From positions 1-16,098 of the forward strand of contig RXOA01000058.1 in assembly GCA_003979035.1 (NCBI GenBank): DNA of 16,098 nucleotides, written 5' to 3'. The notes below the pieces were generated by a model. That model saw only the letters and a list, made by a program, of their open reading frames with translations, searched no databases and was not told where the DNA came from. The translations under genes and the position numbers were made by a program. Positions 1-7,121 of the stretch are shown piece after piece. The DNA comes from Candidatus Bipolaricaulota bacterium (GTDB taxonomy: Bacteria > Bipolaricaulota > Bipolaricaulia > UBA7950 > UBA9294). Positions within the stretch are counted from its first letter, which is position 1. Each line of letters starts with the position of its first letter.

Positions 1-59
1 CCATCGGCATACGTTCTCAGCGAAGCGCGCTGGTCCATCATCCGCAGTGTCTCGTTCAT
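1..59 (-). CDS. Nitroreductase family protein, N-terminal fragment cut by the window edge
   Basis: Only the first 19 codons lie in the window; the gene runs leftward off the edge. The ATG (complement 57-59) follows a strong ribosome binding site, GGGAGGGAG, five bases upstream. The visible N-terminus reads MNETLRMMDQRASLRTYADG. Nitroreductase-family flavoenzymes (FMN-dependent NAD(P)H oxidoreductases) typically begin this way: a short helix, then an R-x-S-x-R-x-[YF] segment whose basic residues contact the FMN phosphate. The family assignment therefore rests on one motif and the good start site. Substrate and subgroup cannot be told from this fragment. Confidence 0.6.
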   Translation of the reverse strand, partial: MNETLRMMDQRASLRTYAD

Positions 60-124
60 CGAGTCTCCCTCCCTGAATCGCGATTGGCGTCTCACGTGGA
101 GCTTGGCCGGAATGCCTGCCTCTG

Positions 125-712
125 TCAGAATCGCCGGAAGAGCGTACAATAAATCTCGAGGTTTCGAACAGCGTCGTCCGTCGGGAACTGAGTTCCTCCC
201 GCGCATGTACGGCGTTGGTGTAGGGTTTCCTTGATGTTCCCATCATGGTTTTCGTGCTCAGTCCCGCTGCGAATCCGGCCCGCTTGGATCGTCGTTCCGG
301 GGTCTGCCTTCGTGACGTGTCTTGAAGGGAGTTCGTTCGCGAATGAATCGTCCGACTGACGGAAAGGAAATCGCGTCGAGCTGACGACGCATCCACAATC
401 GACTGTCTTCATGACATCGAGAAGGCCGTTGGGGAAAAGGGATTGAGCCATGAACGGAGAGGATGACACGGATGGGCGGTCTGCCCACTTCGCCTCAATT
501 GAGACGAGGAGCACCGGCTTGCCTCCTTGGAGCACACCGAGCGCTTCGCTCAGCACCCGAACAGCATCTCCAACCGGGAGCGCCCACGAAATCCCGCCGG
601 CTTCTAGCGGGAGCCCCCTCCATTTTGCACGAAGCGACATCTTGACGGACGTCCGAATGTCTTGAAGATACGCGATTGACGCCACAGGCGTGGGAACGTG
701 AAGAGGGAGCAA
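125..712 (-). CDS. Doubtful hypothetical ORF of about 195 residues
   Basis: An open frame from TTG (complement 710-712) to 125, ending 65 bp before the nitroreductase start. I do not recognise the protein. The first 120 or so residues have a plausible composition and hydrophobic patterning (for example the segment around LPVGDAVRVLSEALGVLQGG). The C-terminal third is rich in Arg, Thr and His and reads like random translation. There is no Shine-Dalgarno before the TTG, no in-frame ATG near the start and no recognisable motif. It could be a decayed gene, a gene with a frameshift near codon 130, or a chance frame. It lies divergent to the small membrane gene at 761, and the palindrome at 738-752 sits between the two starts. 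Confidence 0.25.
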   Translation of the reverse strand: MLPLHVPTPVASIAYLQDIRTSVKMSLRAKWRGLPLEAGGISWALPVGDAVRVLSEALGVLQGGKPVLLVSIEAKWADRPSVSSSPFMAQSLFPNGLLDVMKTVDCGCVVSSTRFPFRQSDDSFANELPSRHVTKADPGTTIQAGRIRSGTEHENHDGNIKETLHQRRTCAGGTQFPTDDAVRNLEIYCTLFRRF

Positions 713-737
713 CGGCCGGGTCGAGCTCGATTTTCCC

Positions 738-752
738 TGTAACAGTGTTACA
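738..752. promoter_or_regulatory. Perfect 15-bp palindrome, candidate operator
   Basis: The sequence TGTAACA-G-TGTTACA is a perfect 7-bp inverted repeat around a single central base. Its right arm overlaps the -10 hexamer of the promoter for the gene at 761, a position where a bound dimer would block transcription. Short AT-rich palindromes of this form are typical targets of TetR- or GntR-type dimeric repressors (family knowledge). No regulator gene is present in the window, so the binding protein is unknown. I saw no second copy here. Confidence 0.5.
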
Positions 753-754
753 AT
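749..754 (+). promoter_or_regulatory. -10 box TACAAT giving a probable leaderless transcript
   Basis: TACAAT matches five of six bases of TATAAT. It ends six bases before the ATG at 761, so the expected transcription start falls on or next to the start codon. No ribosome binding site lies between. The -35 region (around 726-732, CTCGAT/TCGATT) is weak, as is common for regulated promoters. The hexamer overlaps the palindrome at 738-752. Confidence 0.45.
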
Positions 755-760
755 ATCAGC

Positions 761-907
761 ATGACGAGATGGATCGGAGCGGTATTCGGAGTGGTCGTTG
801 CCGGGTTCGTTTTTGCGGGAATCATCTGGCTTCTTTGGTGGCTCTTTGTCGTCGCCGCCATCGTTGCCGTTGCCGCCATCGTGTGGCGTGCCGTCACCCA
901 GCGATAG
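761..907 (+). CDS. Small hydrophobic membrane protein (48 aa)
   Basis: Reads ATG to TAG with 48 codons. The product starts MTRWIGAVFGVVVAGF and is almost entirely hydrophobic: one segment at about residues 4-27 and a second at about 29-42, separated by a Trp/Leu-rich stretch, with Arg residues at both ends (R3, R43, R48). This predicts one long or two short membrane helices. There is no Shine-Dalgarno, but a TACAAT -10 box places the transcript start at the ATG, so translation may be leaderless. A palindrome overlaps the promoter. Function is unknown; small regulatory membrane peptide, holin-like or transporter-accessory roles are possible, and none is shown. The sustained hydrophobicity and charged ends argue against a chance frame. 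Confidence 0.5.
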   Translation: MTRWIGAVFGVVVAGFVFAGIIWLLWWLFVVAAIVAVAAIVWRAVTQR

Positions 908-1020
908 GCCGAGACCTTTGTGCGGCCGCAGGCGGAATTCGTGTTCCTCGGATGCGCACGATCAACGATCTTGGCCCGCGGACGAGGTGCTGTGCGGCGC
1001 TTGCGGTTTGGTCCCGTGGG

Positions 1021-2442
1021 CTAGCGTGCTGCCGGCAGCAACGCCTCGAATTCTTCGATCGATAACCGCAGAGGCATCGCGCGTTCCGACGCGGCGCGCA
1101 ACGACGCCATATCGTGGACGAGCCTGTAGGGTGCCAGCGGATCGGCCGGGTACATGTCCGGTCGGACTCCCATCCACTCAAGTGCGCCATGGGAGACCAG
1201 GAGTTCGGCCCAGACGTCGAGCGATACGGTATCGGGGCTGCGCGCAAACGATGGCAGCGGTGCGAAGTAGATCGTATCGAACGTCTTGTCCTGCAACGCG
1301 CGTTCGACGAGCGCGACACCGTCCGCTGTGTTAAACGGGAGCCATAGCCCGGGGATTCCTGCCGTGATGTTGGTGTTTGGGTTCTGGTGATTGAAGCAGT
1401 CGATCAGGATCGCGTCCGAACGAACTTCATCGCACGCCCGGTACGCATCGTACGCGAGCAAACTGTATTCCGCAGGATGGTCTCGCGAGATCGTGACCAG
1501 CCGGATGTCGTTCGTTTCGGCGTACAGGCCGACGGCGACGGCGAACGACTCAGGGCAGCCCCATTCCGATTCGCGACGGATCTCCCGCGGTGCGTCGATC
1601 GACCATCGCTCGAGGTACTCTGTCGGCGCGATCGCGCCGAGTCCGCCGATCTGAAGGAAAGTACGGTCTCCGAGGGCGAACTGCGGCCAGCTGTAGCCGC
1701 AGTCGATGAGCAGCAGGGCTCCGTTCGAAGCGAGCCGGTCGCGGATGAAGACGCGATAGCACGCCGGCAGATCGCGCAGCTTGATGCGGATGAAGGCGAC
1801 CGTCTGCACGATCGAGCGATCGTGAATGGGATCGTAGTGGCAGATGATTTCGTAGCCCGAGCCGGCGTTGCCGGCGACGATCCGCTCTGCGACGACCCGA
1901 CAAGTCCGTTGGTAACCCGCGAGATCGTCGGGGTCAATCGGAAGGCTCATATCCAGGTTGGAGCCTTCCAGCGGATGCCGGAACGCCAGTCCAAACGACG
2001 TGGTCAAGAACGGCGCACCGAGCAGGGAGGCGATGTGCGCCACGGCGCCATTCGGCGATCCCAGCACGATGGCCGGGTACCGCTCGGTGCCCGGGTACTG
2101 GGAGACGCACCACTCGGCCAGTGTGGCGATCGAGACTTCATCAGCGCGACCAGCAGCGTGTCCAAGGGAATGCCGCATCCCCCATTCGATGGCGGTGATT
2201 CGCGCGCGTTCCGGAAGCAGGCTGATCAACCCGAGGAAGATCTTGCTGCCGCGGGGATACGACTCGAGGATGCTGCGTCCCGTTCCGGTCAGTGCTTCGG
2301 CGATCTCGCGAACGACCCGCGTGCCGGAATCGAACGCGACGACATCAACGGGGGCCCGGCCGGCGACGGCTTCCCACACAGGCAGCAGTCCGAGGAACAA
2401 GGAAAGGCCGATGGCGAGCGTCCGTTGCGCGAGCGGACGCAT
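1021..2442 (-). CDS. Secreted protein of unknown family (473 aa)
   Basis: Last gene of a three-gene operon. The ATG (complement 2440-2442) shares one base with the TGA of the upstream GDPD-like gene, which suggests coupled translation; the open frame extends further upstream but that part overlaps the GDPD-like coding sequence. The product begins MRPLAQRTLAIGLSLFLGLL with a signal-peptide-like N-terminus and a likely cleavage site after AVA (residue 27). The rest looks like a soluble alpha/beta protein with two similar-looking halves, each having glycine-containing strand-turn-helix segments such as AIVLGSPNGAVAHIASLLG (about residue 130) and GALLLIDCGYSWPQFALG (about residue 243). I could not match it to a family. 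The second segment loosely resembles a Rossmann-type turn, but I would not call it a methyltransferase. No terminator is evident between its stop and 908. Confidence 0.8.
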   Translation of the reverse strand: MRPLAQRTLAIGLSLFLGLLPVWEAVAGRAPVDVVAFDSGTRVVREIAEALTGTGRSILESYPRGSKIFLGLISLLPERARITAIEWGMRHSLGHAAGRADEVSIATLAEWCVSQYPGTERYPAIVLGSPNGAVAHIASLLGAPFLTTSFGLAFRHPLEGSNLDMSLPIDPDDLAGYQRTCRVVAERIVAGNAGSGYEIICHYDPIHDRSIVQTVAFIRIKLRDLPACYRVFIRDRLASNGALLLIDCGYSWPQFALGDRTFLQIGGLGAIAPTEYLERWSIDAPREIRRESEWGCPESFAVAVGLYAETNDIRLVTISRDHPAEYSLLAYDAYRACDEVRSDAILIDCFNHQNPNTNITAGIPGLWLPFNTADGVALVERALQDKTFDTIYFAPLPSFARSPDTVSLDVWAELLVSHGALEWMGVRPDMYPADPLAPYRLVHDMASLRAASERAMPLRLSIEEFEALLPAAR

Positions 2443-3449
2443 CACGGCGCCTGCTCTTCGAGCCAAGCCGCGAGCCGTTGCGGGAAATCGGTGTAGATTC
2501 CATCCACCCCGGGAAGATGGGCAGCGCGCTGCAGCTGCTGCTCGGTGTTGTAGGTCCACAGGATGACGTGGACCCCGGCCTCGTCCAGATCGGCAAGCAT
2601 CGCGGCCGTGAATCCGACCACACTGGGCAGGTAGACGTCGACTTCCAGCAATCGAAGGGTTTCGAGCGTGTCCGGCGGCGCGACAATCGCCAGGGCACCG
2701 ATCGGGATCTCGGGGGCGAAGCGGCGAACTTCGCGAAGAATGTCGCCGTCGAATGACGAGACCAGCACGCGATTCGTCGTCTCTGTCTCGCGAACGAGCG
2801 TCGCAAGCTCCGCGGCGACAACCTCGGCTGCGACCTCGAGCGGCGTCTTGACTTCGATGTCGATCAGCCAGTCGTTGTCGGCGACGAACTCCAACGCTTC
2901 GCGAAGCGTTGGAATCGGCTCGCCGACGTACGCTGCCAGGTCATCCCGGGAGACGTTTCCTTCCGCAATCTGACCGAACGGATCGTCCTCTCCGAACCAT
3001 GAACCGGCATCGAGCGCCAGAATCTCGGTCAAGGAAAAACTCGCCACACGCCAAGGGGATCTCGAAGGGAAAACCTCCTCGACATCGGTCGTGCGGTCGA
3101 GCGTCTCGTCATGCATCAGCACGAACACGCCGTCTCGCGTCCTACGAACGTCAACGCCCCACACATCAGCTCCTGCGTCGAGTGCCGCCTTTCCCGCGGC
3201 GAGGGTGTTCTGCGGCGCCAGAGATGACGCGCCGGCGTGCGCGACATTGAGGATGCTTGCCCCCGGCCCCGGCATCGCGCCGCGGCAGAACACGCAACAT
3301 GGCGCATCATCCGCCCAAACGACGGAACACGACGCGGACGTCATGACGGCGACGGCAACGGCAATCCGGCAGAGGTGGTGCCCAATCCTGATCCCAACTC
3401 CGTCCCTACTCCCGATGCCGCCATTGGTGTCGATTCGACCTCCGATCAT
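2442..3449 (-). CDS. Secreted glycerophosphodiester phosphodiesterase-family protein with altered active site
   Basis: 335 residues with the GDPD TIM-barrel order of motifs: HAG (71-73), APQNT (78-82), GVDV (98-101), MHDETLDRTTD (112-122), DIEVK (197-201), WTYN (298-301) and GIYTDFP (317-323). The N-terminus has a hydrophobic segment (about 27-46) ending in WADDAP, so export is likely. Family members hydrolyse glycerophosphodiesters to glycerol-3-phosphate and an alcohol using Ca/Mg. Three usual residues are changed: Arg of HRG is Ala72, Glu of PENT is Gln80, and the metal-binding Glu of E-x-D is Gly98; D100, H113, E199 and K201 remain. It may be inactive, have weak activity, or act on another substrate. 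Its ATG overlaps the upstream stop as ATGA and its own stop overlaps the next start, so it is the middle gene of a tight operon. Confidence 0.88.
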   Translation of the reverse strand: MIGGRIDTNGGIGSRDGVGIRIGHHLCRIAVAVAVMTSASCSVVWADDAPCCVFCRGAMPGPGASILNVAHAGASSLAPQNTLAAGKAALDAGADVWGVDVRRTRDGVFVLMHDETLDRTTDVEEVFPSRSPWRVASFSLTEILALDAGSWFGEDDPFGQIAEGNVSRDDLAAYVGEPIPTLREALEFVADNDWLIDIEVKTPLEVAAEVVAAELATLVRETETTNRVLVSSFDGDILREVRRFAPEIPIGALAIVAPPDTLETLRLLEVDVYLPSVVGFTAAMLADLDEAGVHVILWTYNTEQQLQRAAHLPGVDGIYTDFPQRLAAWLEEQAP

Positions 3450-4354
3450 GATGCGATCTCCGCCAGTTTCAGCAGGAGTGCTTCAGCCTCCTTCATCGCC
3501 TCTCGGTTCCAGAACGGCCACTCGTCCGTCGATGCGTCGAGAACCGCGTTCAGCTCCTGCTCGACAAACGCCGCGTCGCGGATGCCGGAGATTCGTCCGA
3601 ATACATCGTAGGCGAATCCCAGGTACTGGGCGCGCACCACGCGGTTGATGAGGTACGTGGGTGCGAGCGCCATCGCCGCCTCCAGGTGCGCGGTGGCTGC
3701 GATGGCATCTCCTCCCAACGCGGGCGGTGTCACCATCAGCAGCGCGCCCAGCGCGTTGTGTGCGCTTGCTCCCCAGTAGGTCTCGTCCGTGGCAAGACAT
3801 CGAGTGTACAGCGCGCGAACGTTGCCAAACTGCAGCAATCCTTCGATGGGGTTCATCCCGCACAGCGCGCCCCAGTTGTTGGCCGTCCACAGGAGCGCGG
3901 CCGGATCGGTGACGGAGGCAACGGCTTCGGCAAAGCTGTCGTCTTCCACGTCCGCGAAATCCGGGTTGAGACGCAGGCTCTGAAGCCCATAGGCCTTGCC
4001 GCGCTCAAACCACACACGATCCTCCGACGTATTCCCGGGCGAGAACGTTGTCGTCTCATAGCACAACTGGGCCAGGCGATCGAGGACGAACGCCCGTTGC
4101 GTGATCCCGGGACCCGTCCCGGTCCCGGGTAGTCCGTGCGTTGCCAAGAGGACTTCGTACAGGTCGATTGCCTCCTGCATGCGCTCCTCGCTGTATCGAT
4201 CGGCGAACGCGGCCTCGGCACGGGCGAAGAGGTCCTCGGTTGCGGGCGCTTGCTGTGCCCGAACGTCCCACGGGGCGGAAAGCGCGAGCAGCGCCAAGGA
4301 CATCGATACGCCACAGGCAAACACCTGCAGTCGACGGAGGGTCAAGTTCGTCAC
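3446..4354 (-). CDS. Secreted TPR protein resembling TRAP transporter TatT component
   Basis: 302 residues from a GTG start (complement 4352-4354), preceded by AGGTGG about nine bases upstream. A signal peptide covers residues 1-33 and ends WDVRA-QQ. The mature part is a run of helices in TPR-like pairs: FARAEAAFADRY near 43, then YGLQSLRLNPDFADVE, a central LLWTANNWGALCGMNP segment around 156-171, and AHLEAAMALAPTYL near 225. The central tryptophan/asparagine segment, followed by a trimer-like helical set, is characteristic of the TatT (Tp0956-type) periplasmic partner of TRAP transporters. This one has no lipobox cysteine and no TRAP permease or DctP gene is in the window, so the transporter link is inference. 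It heads the operon with the GDPD-like and unknown secreted proteins. Confidence 0.7.
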   Translation of the reverse strand: MTNLTLRRLQVFACGVSMSLALLALSAPWDVRAQQAPATEDLFARAEAAFADRYSEERMQEAIDLYEVLLATHGLPGTGTGPGITQRAFVLDRLAQLCYETTTFSPGNTSEDRVWFERGKAYGLQSLRLNPDFADVEDDSFAEAVASVTDPAALLWTANNWGALCGMNPIEGLLQFGNVRALYTRCLATDETYWGASAHNALGALLMVTPPALGGDAIAATAHLEAAMALAPTYLINRVVRAQYLGFAYDVFGRISGIRDAAFVEQELNAVLDASTDEWPFWNREAMKEAEALLLKLAEIAS

Positions 4355-4408
4355 GGTACCACCACCTGCTTCCGGAGCCAGCTATCGGGATTCCGCCCCT
4401 TGTTTCAG

Positions 4409-4436
4409 ATCATATCGTAGAGCCCCGCCCAGTCGA
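4409..4436 (-). promoter_or_regulatory. Candidate promoter for the TatT/GDPD/unknown operon
   Basis: On the minus strand TCGACT (complement 4431-4436) and TATGAT (complement 4409-4414) are 16 bases apart, four and five matches to the sigma-70 boxes. Transcription would start near 4402, leaving a 5' UTR of about 48 bases. A second possible -10, GATAGC in the motif TCCCGATA (complement 4383-4390), lies closer to the gene and resembles elements in front of two other leftward genes in this window. Confidence 0.4.
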
Positions 4437-4757
4437 AGACACCTCGGAGGAGTCTTGCAGTCACCCGTTTCAGTCCCCTGAGGAAAGACGAGGGAAACCC
4501 GTCGCTTGCGAGGTGGCCTTGATCCATGTGCAGATGGAGCGCCGCCGCGTTGCGCCGGGGCTCTTCTGTGCCTCACGCTATTCCCCACGTCCGGGTTGTG
4601 GGAGAAGCGCGTTTGCAGCGCCGGCTGCCGGGAAGCATTCGGACCCCCGGTCGATTCCGCGGCAAGGGGGGCGCCCTGTGCCCGGATCGGCGGTTGTGCT
4701 TGCCGCGGGTTTGTCAGCTTCCTGGCGAAGACACCCGCGGGGCAAGGGCAGCACGAT
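4437..4757. other. Intergenic stretch without a convincing gene
   Basis: About 320 bp between the glycosyltransferase and the operon at 1021-4354. All long frames through it are shadows of the glycosyltransferase reading or Arg/Pro/Ser-rich random-looking translations. It holds two inverted repeats: an imperfect one at about 4577-4607 (CGCTATTCCCCAC against GTGGGAGAAGCG) and a stronger one at 4699-4746. I see no RNA gene I can name. Confidence 0.5.
4699..4746 (-). terminator. Stem-loop just past the glycosyltransferase stop
   Basis: CTTGCCGCGGGTTTGTC (4699-4715) pairs with GACACCCGCGGGGCAAG (4730-4746) with small bulges and a 14-base loop. It begins 11 bases after the TGA of the gene at 4758. 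There is no T-run after the stem on either strand, so it is a weak intrinsic terminator at best, or an RNA-stabilising 3' hairpin. Confidence 0.35.
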
Positions 4758-5807
4758 TCATGGACCTTGGCGATGGTCGCTCGCGTAGCTGAGGATCTTG
4801 TCGTAGCACAGGCGTGCTCCGTCGCGATACCACGGAGCGAGTTGCGCGTGCAGGTCGAGATTGAACGGATGAGCGAAGTCTTCTTCGAGGTTGCCTCGAA
4901 ACCATCGCGCCATGTGGTGCGACTCAAGCTCCGCTGCGTTCCAATGTTGCTCGTAGTGCCCGGCGATCGGTTCCACGACGATCTTCTTTCCAAGGTAGAA
5001 CGCTTCGCAAACCGCCTGGAATCCAGCCGTCCCGACGAAGACGTCGCACGTCGCCAGGTCATGAACAAACCGGGCGGGATCGGTCGCGTAGCGGATGTTG
5101 TCGGGGTTCTCGCCGGACAGCGGATCGCCGTACACAACGATCTGCCGGTCGGGGTGGCGGGCGGCGTAGTCCAGGATTGGGCCGAGAAGTCCGCGAAACG
5201 CTTGGTACACTACCACGTGGCCTCGGTTCTCGACCTCGTCCGTGAGGACCTCCGGGCGGAGAATGGGTGGGAGGCACAGCTCGTCGAGCGGATAGAAGTG
5301 GCATCCCAATTCAACATCGAGGCCGCTGGTGAACAGCTTCCGAACCGCATTGATGTTGAATCGGTCCACGGTTGTCTTCGGCGGGTGCGCAGCGACGGTG
5401 TGGGAGAGTGTCGCGACATTGCCGATGCCGACTTTGAATGTGGCCGGAGCGACGAATGGGGATCCCGTGATCGGGTCGAAGTCGCTCACGATCAGATCGG
5501 GAGCGAACTCGGAGATCATCTTGTGGGCGCGGCGGAAGCTCTCGAAGAGCGTCGGCAGATGGCCTGCGAACGCCTTCATGGTCCTTCGCCTGGACACTCC
5601 ACCGAGACCGTTCTCGACCAGCGACAGCCCGCGGAACCGCTCGTAGCGGATGCCTTCGAGTGTGTCGAAGAAGTAGTCCGGAGGCTCGCAGTAGCCGGTG
5701 ATGATGACGAATAGCTCGTGACCGTCCCGATCGAACAGGGGCTTCAGCCCGAGCAACCGCGAGAGGTGCCCCCTGCCGGTACTCTGGACGCCGTAAACGA
5801 TGCGCAC
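4758..5807 (-). CDS. MurG-like (GT-B fold) glycosyltransferase
   Basis: 349 residues from a GTG start (complement 5805-5807), chosen because GGGAGGAG lies seven bases upstream; the open frame reaches further to 5876 without support. The N-terminus MRIVYGVQSTGRGHLSRLLG is the glycine-rich loop plus GxGH motif that opens GT-B enzymes of the GT28/MurG type. The C-terminal nucleotide-sugar site is also present: DVFVGTAGFQAVCEAFYLGK, then EPIAGHYEQHWNAAELE (about residues 255-300), equivalent to the GG.. SEAL.. P...EQ.. NA pattern of MurG. It probably transfers a sugar from a nucleotide donor to a lipid or cell-surface acceptor at the cytoplasmic face. The acceptor is not deducible. The gene stands alone with its own promoter candidate upstream and a hairpin after it. 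Confidence 0.85.
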   Translation of the reverse strand: MRIVYGVQSTGRGHLSRLLGLKPLFDRDGHELFVIITGYCEPPDYFFDTLEGIRYERFRGLSLVENGLGGVSRRRTMKAFAGHLPTLFESFRRAHKMISEFAPDLIVSDFDPITGSPFVAPATFKVGIGNVATLSHTVAAHPPKTTVDRFNINAVRKLFTSGLDVELGCHFYPLDELCLPPILRPEVLTDEVENRGHVVVYQAFRGLLGPILDYAARHPDRQIVVYGDPLSGENPDNIRYATDPARFVHDLATCDVFVGTAGFQAVCEAFYLGKKIVVEPIAGHYEQHWNAAELESHHMARWFRGNLEEDFAHPFNLDLHAQLAPWYRDGARLCYDKILSYASDHRQGP

Positions 5808-5860
5808 GATGGGTCTCCTCCCAGATGGAACTCGCGCTATGGGATGGTGGTCTGCAGAAC

Positions 5861-5889
5861 AAGTTAAGTGTCGCAATGACGTTCGTCAA
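5861..5889 (-). promoter_or_regulatory. Candidate promoter for the glycosyltransferase
   Basis: On the minus strand TTGACG (complement 5884-5889) and TAACTT (complement 5861-5866) are separated by exactly 17 bases. The -35 is near consensus, the -10 is weak. Transcription would start near 5854, about 47 bases before the GTG. Confidence 0.35.
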
Positions 5890-6192
5890 GCGCAGAAGGT
5901 CCGGTCTTCGCCGGTGGAGCTGACAGTTTCGAGCGACCGTCGGAGCCGGATTCCCGTCATCTCTCCTGCGGGGAACAACAGGCTGAGCCGACAAGTGGAG
6001 CTGTGATCTTGCTCTCTGCCTCTTCCTCGGCTCAACGGGCGCGGAGATCCGACCGATCATGACACCGCAAGGGTCGGGCGGCCCGGCGGACGATGGGTTC
6101 ATCGGCCGTGATGTGATCGCGCTCGCGATGGGCGACGCGGGGCGGCGGATACTGCAGTGCACGGCGAGTGGGGCACAATGCTCGATCCTCGG
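5890..6192. other. Intergenic stretch; one possible 45-codon ORF only
   Basis: About 300 bp between the protease and the glycosyltransferase, both leftward. One short rightward frame, ATG at 6059 to TAG at 6194-6196, has a reasonable GC-rich third position and a GGAG 12 bases upstream. It would encode a 45-residue peptide starting MTPQGSGGPADDGFIG with no recognised feature, and I do not call it as a gene. No clear hairpin or promoter is visible here. Confidence 0.4.
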
Positions 6193-6954
6193 CTAGAGCG
6201 TGGCCAGATGGGACATCCATTCGTCGAACAGCGCCCGATCATCTTTCCCCAGGATCGATTCGTAGGATGCTCCCGGCGCGATCAGAGCGATGACTTGGTC
6301 CCATCCGTACGTGTCGTCCAAGTATGCGATCAGCGTGTACGCGAGCGTGTACCCGCCGACATTGGCGAACTGGATCGCGTTGGGGGAGGAGAACTCCCTG
6401 TACGTGAGGTCCCGCTCGGCGCGGATCGCTTCGATGCTCGGAACCTGCTCGGCGAGATAGAGCGCGATGCCCTCCTTCAGCCAGTAGTTGAGATCCCGGT
6501 TTCGTTGATCGGTGAACACGTGCACGTATTCATGGACGGCGGCTTGTACCACAGTCTCTCGGGTATGTGCCGGCCCCGGAAACGCTGGAGACGTGATTAG
6601 CACATGCTCTCGCGTGTTGCGGCCGATGAACCAGTCCGGCAACAGCATGCCGGCGAACCCGGCTGTGTGGCGCTTGAGCGCATTCTGAGATGGGTAGATG
6701 ATGACTCCGACTTCGTCCGGCGCATCCGTCCCCAACGCCTGCGAAATGCGGCTCCGAGACGCCACGATGCGGGAAGCGATCACCTCAACCTGGGCCGCAT
6801 CTTCAGGCGTGGCCCAGACGGACATTCCATGCGACAAGTATTCCTCCATCCCCGGCGTTCTGAGGGACATCATCGGAACGAAATTGACAGCAACCAAGGC
6901 GGCAACCACGGCCAGCGTGATCAGCACAACTCGACCCTTCTTTCTGGTGTTCAT
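6193..6954 (-). CDS. Membrane-anchored zinc metallopeptidase, peptidase MA (gluzincin) type
   Basis: 253 residues. The N-terminus MNTRKKGRVVLITLAVVAAL is basic then hydrophobic (about 9-29), giving an N-terminal membrane anchor or uncleaved signal with the catalytic domain outside. The zinc site is complete: HEYVH (141-145) with catalytic Glu142, and the third ligand Glu161 in WLKEGIALYLAEQ, the arrangement of peptidase MA/M61-like gluzincins. The stretch before it, TRETVVQAAVHEYVHVF, fits this family. The substrate is unknown; extracytoplasmic protein turnover is likely. The gene is alone, with a near-consensus promoter 12-40 bases upstream and almost no 5' UTR. No Shine-Dalgarno precedes the ATG (complement 6952-6954). 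Confidence 0.85.
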   Translation of the reverse strand: MNTRKKGRVVLITLAVVAALVAVNFVPMMSLRTPGMEEYLSHGMSVWATPEDAAQVEVIASRIVASRSRISQALGTDAPDEVGVIIYPSQNALKRHTAGFAGMLLPDWFIGRNTREHVLITSPAFPGPAHTRETVVQAAVHEYVHVFTDQRNRDLNYWLKEGIALYLAEQVPSIEAIRAERDLTYREFSSPNAIQFANVGGYTLAYTLIAYLDDTYGWDQVIALIAPGASYESILGKDDRALFDEWMSHLATL

Positions 6955-6965
6955 GAAGGGCGGGA

Positions 6966-6994
6966 ATTCTAGCGTTGCGGTTGAGCCGCGGCAA
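6966..6994 (-). promoter_or_regulatory. Promoter of the zinc protease with minimal 5' UTR
   Basis: On the minus strand TTGCCG (complement 6989-6994) and TAGAAT (complement 6966-6971) are separated by exactly 17 bases; they match the sigma-70 boxes in four and five positions. The -10 ends 11 bases before the ATG, so the mRNA would carry only about 4-5 untranslated bases. This agrees with the missing ribosome binding site and suggests leaderless or near-leaderless translation. Confidence 0.55.
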
Positions 6995-7121
6995 GGTGGA
7001 TTGTGCTAACAGCCGCAACGGGGCGAGTGCAGGCGCTGTGGCAACCCATCCGGCAGCGGCGTAGGCCTGTTCGGCGTTGCGGCGGCCATGCGCAACGGCC
7101 GTCCTGCATCCGGAAGCAAGA

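Noticed and set aside
1387..2496. 369-codon rightward open frame
   Set aside because: Antisense to the secreted 473-residue protein, which has a signal peptide and operon overlaps; this frame has neither.
4465..4490. GAGGAAAG string reminiscent of RNase P RNA or another structured RNA
   Set aside because: The surrounding sequence does not continue the RNase P consensus and no long-range pairing was found.
4506..5714. 402-codon rightward open frame
   Set aside because: It is antisense to the MurG-like glycosyltransferase, has no ribosome binding site and no recognisable motif; long antisense frames are expected in GC-rich genes.
6059..6196. 45-codon rightward ORF
   Set aside because: Only a distant GGAG supports the start; there is no motif, and it ends inside the convergent protease stop region.
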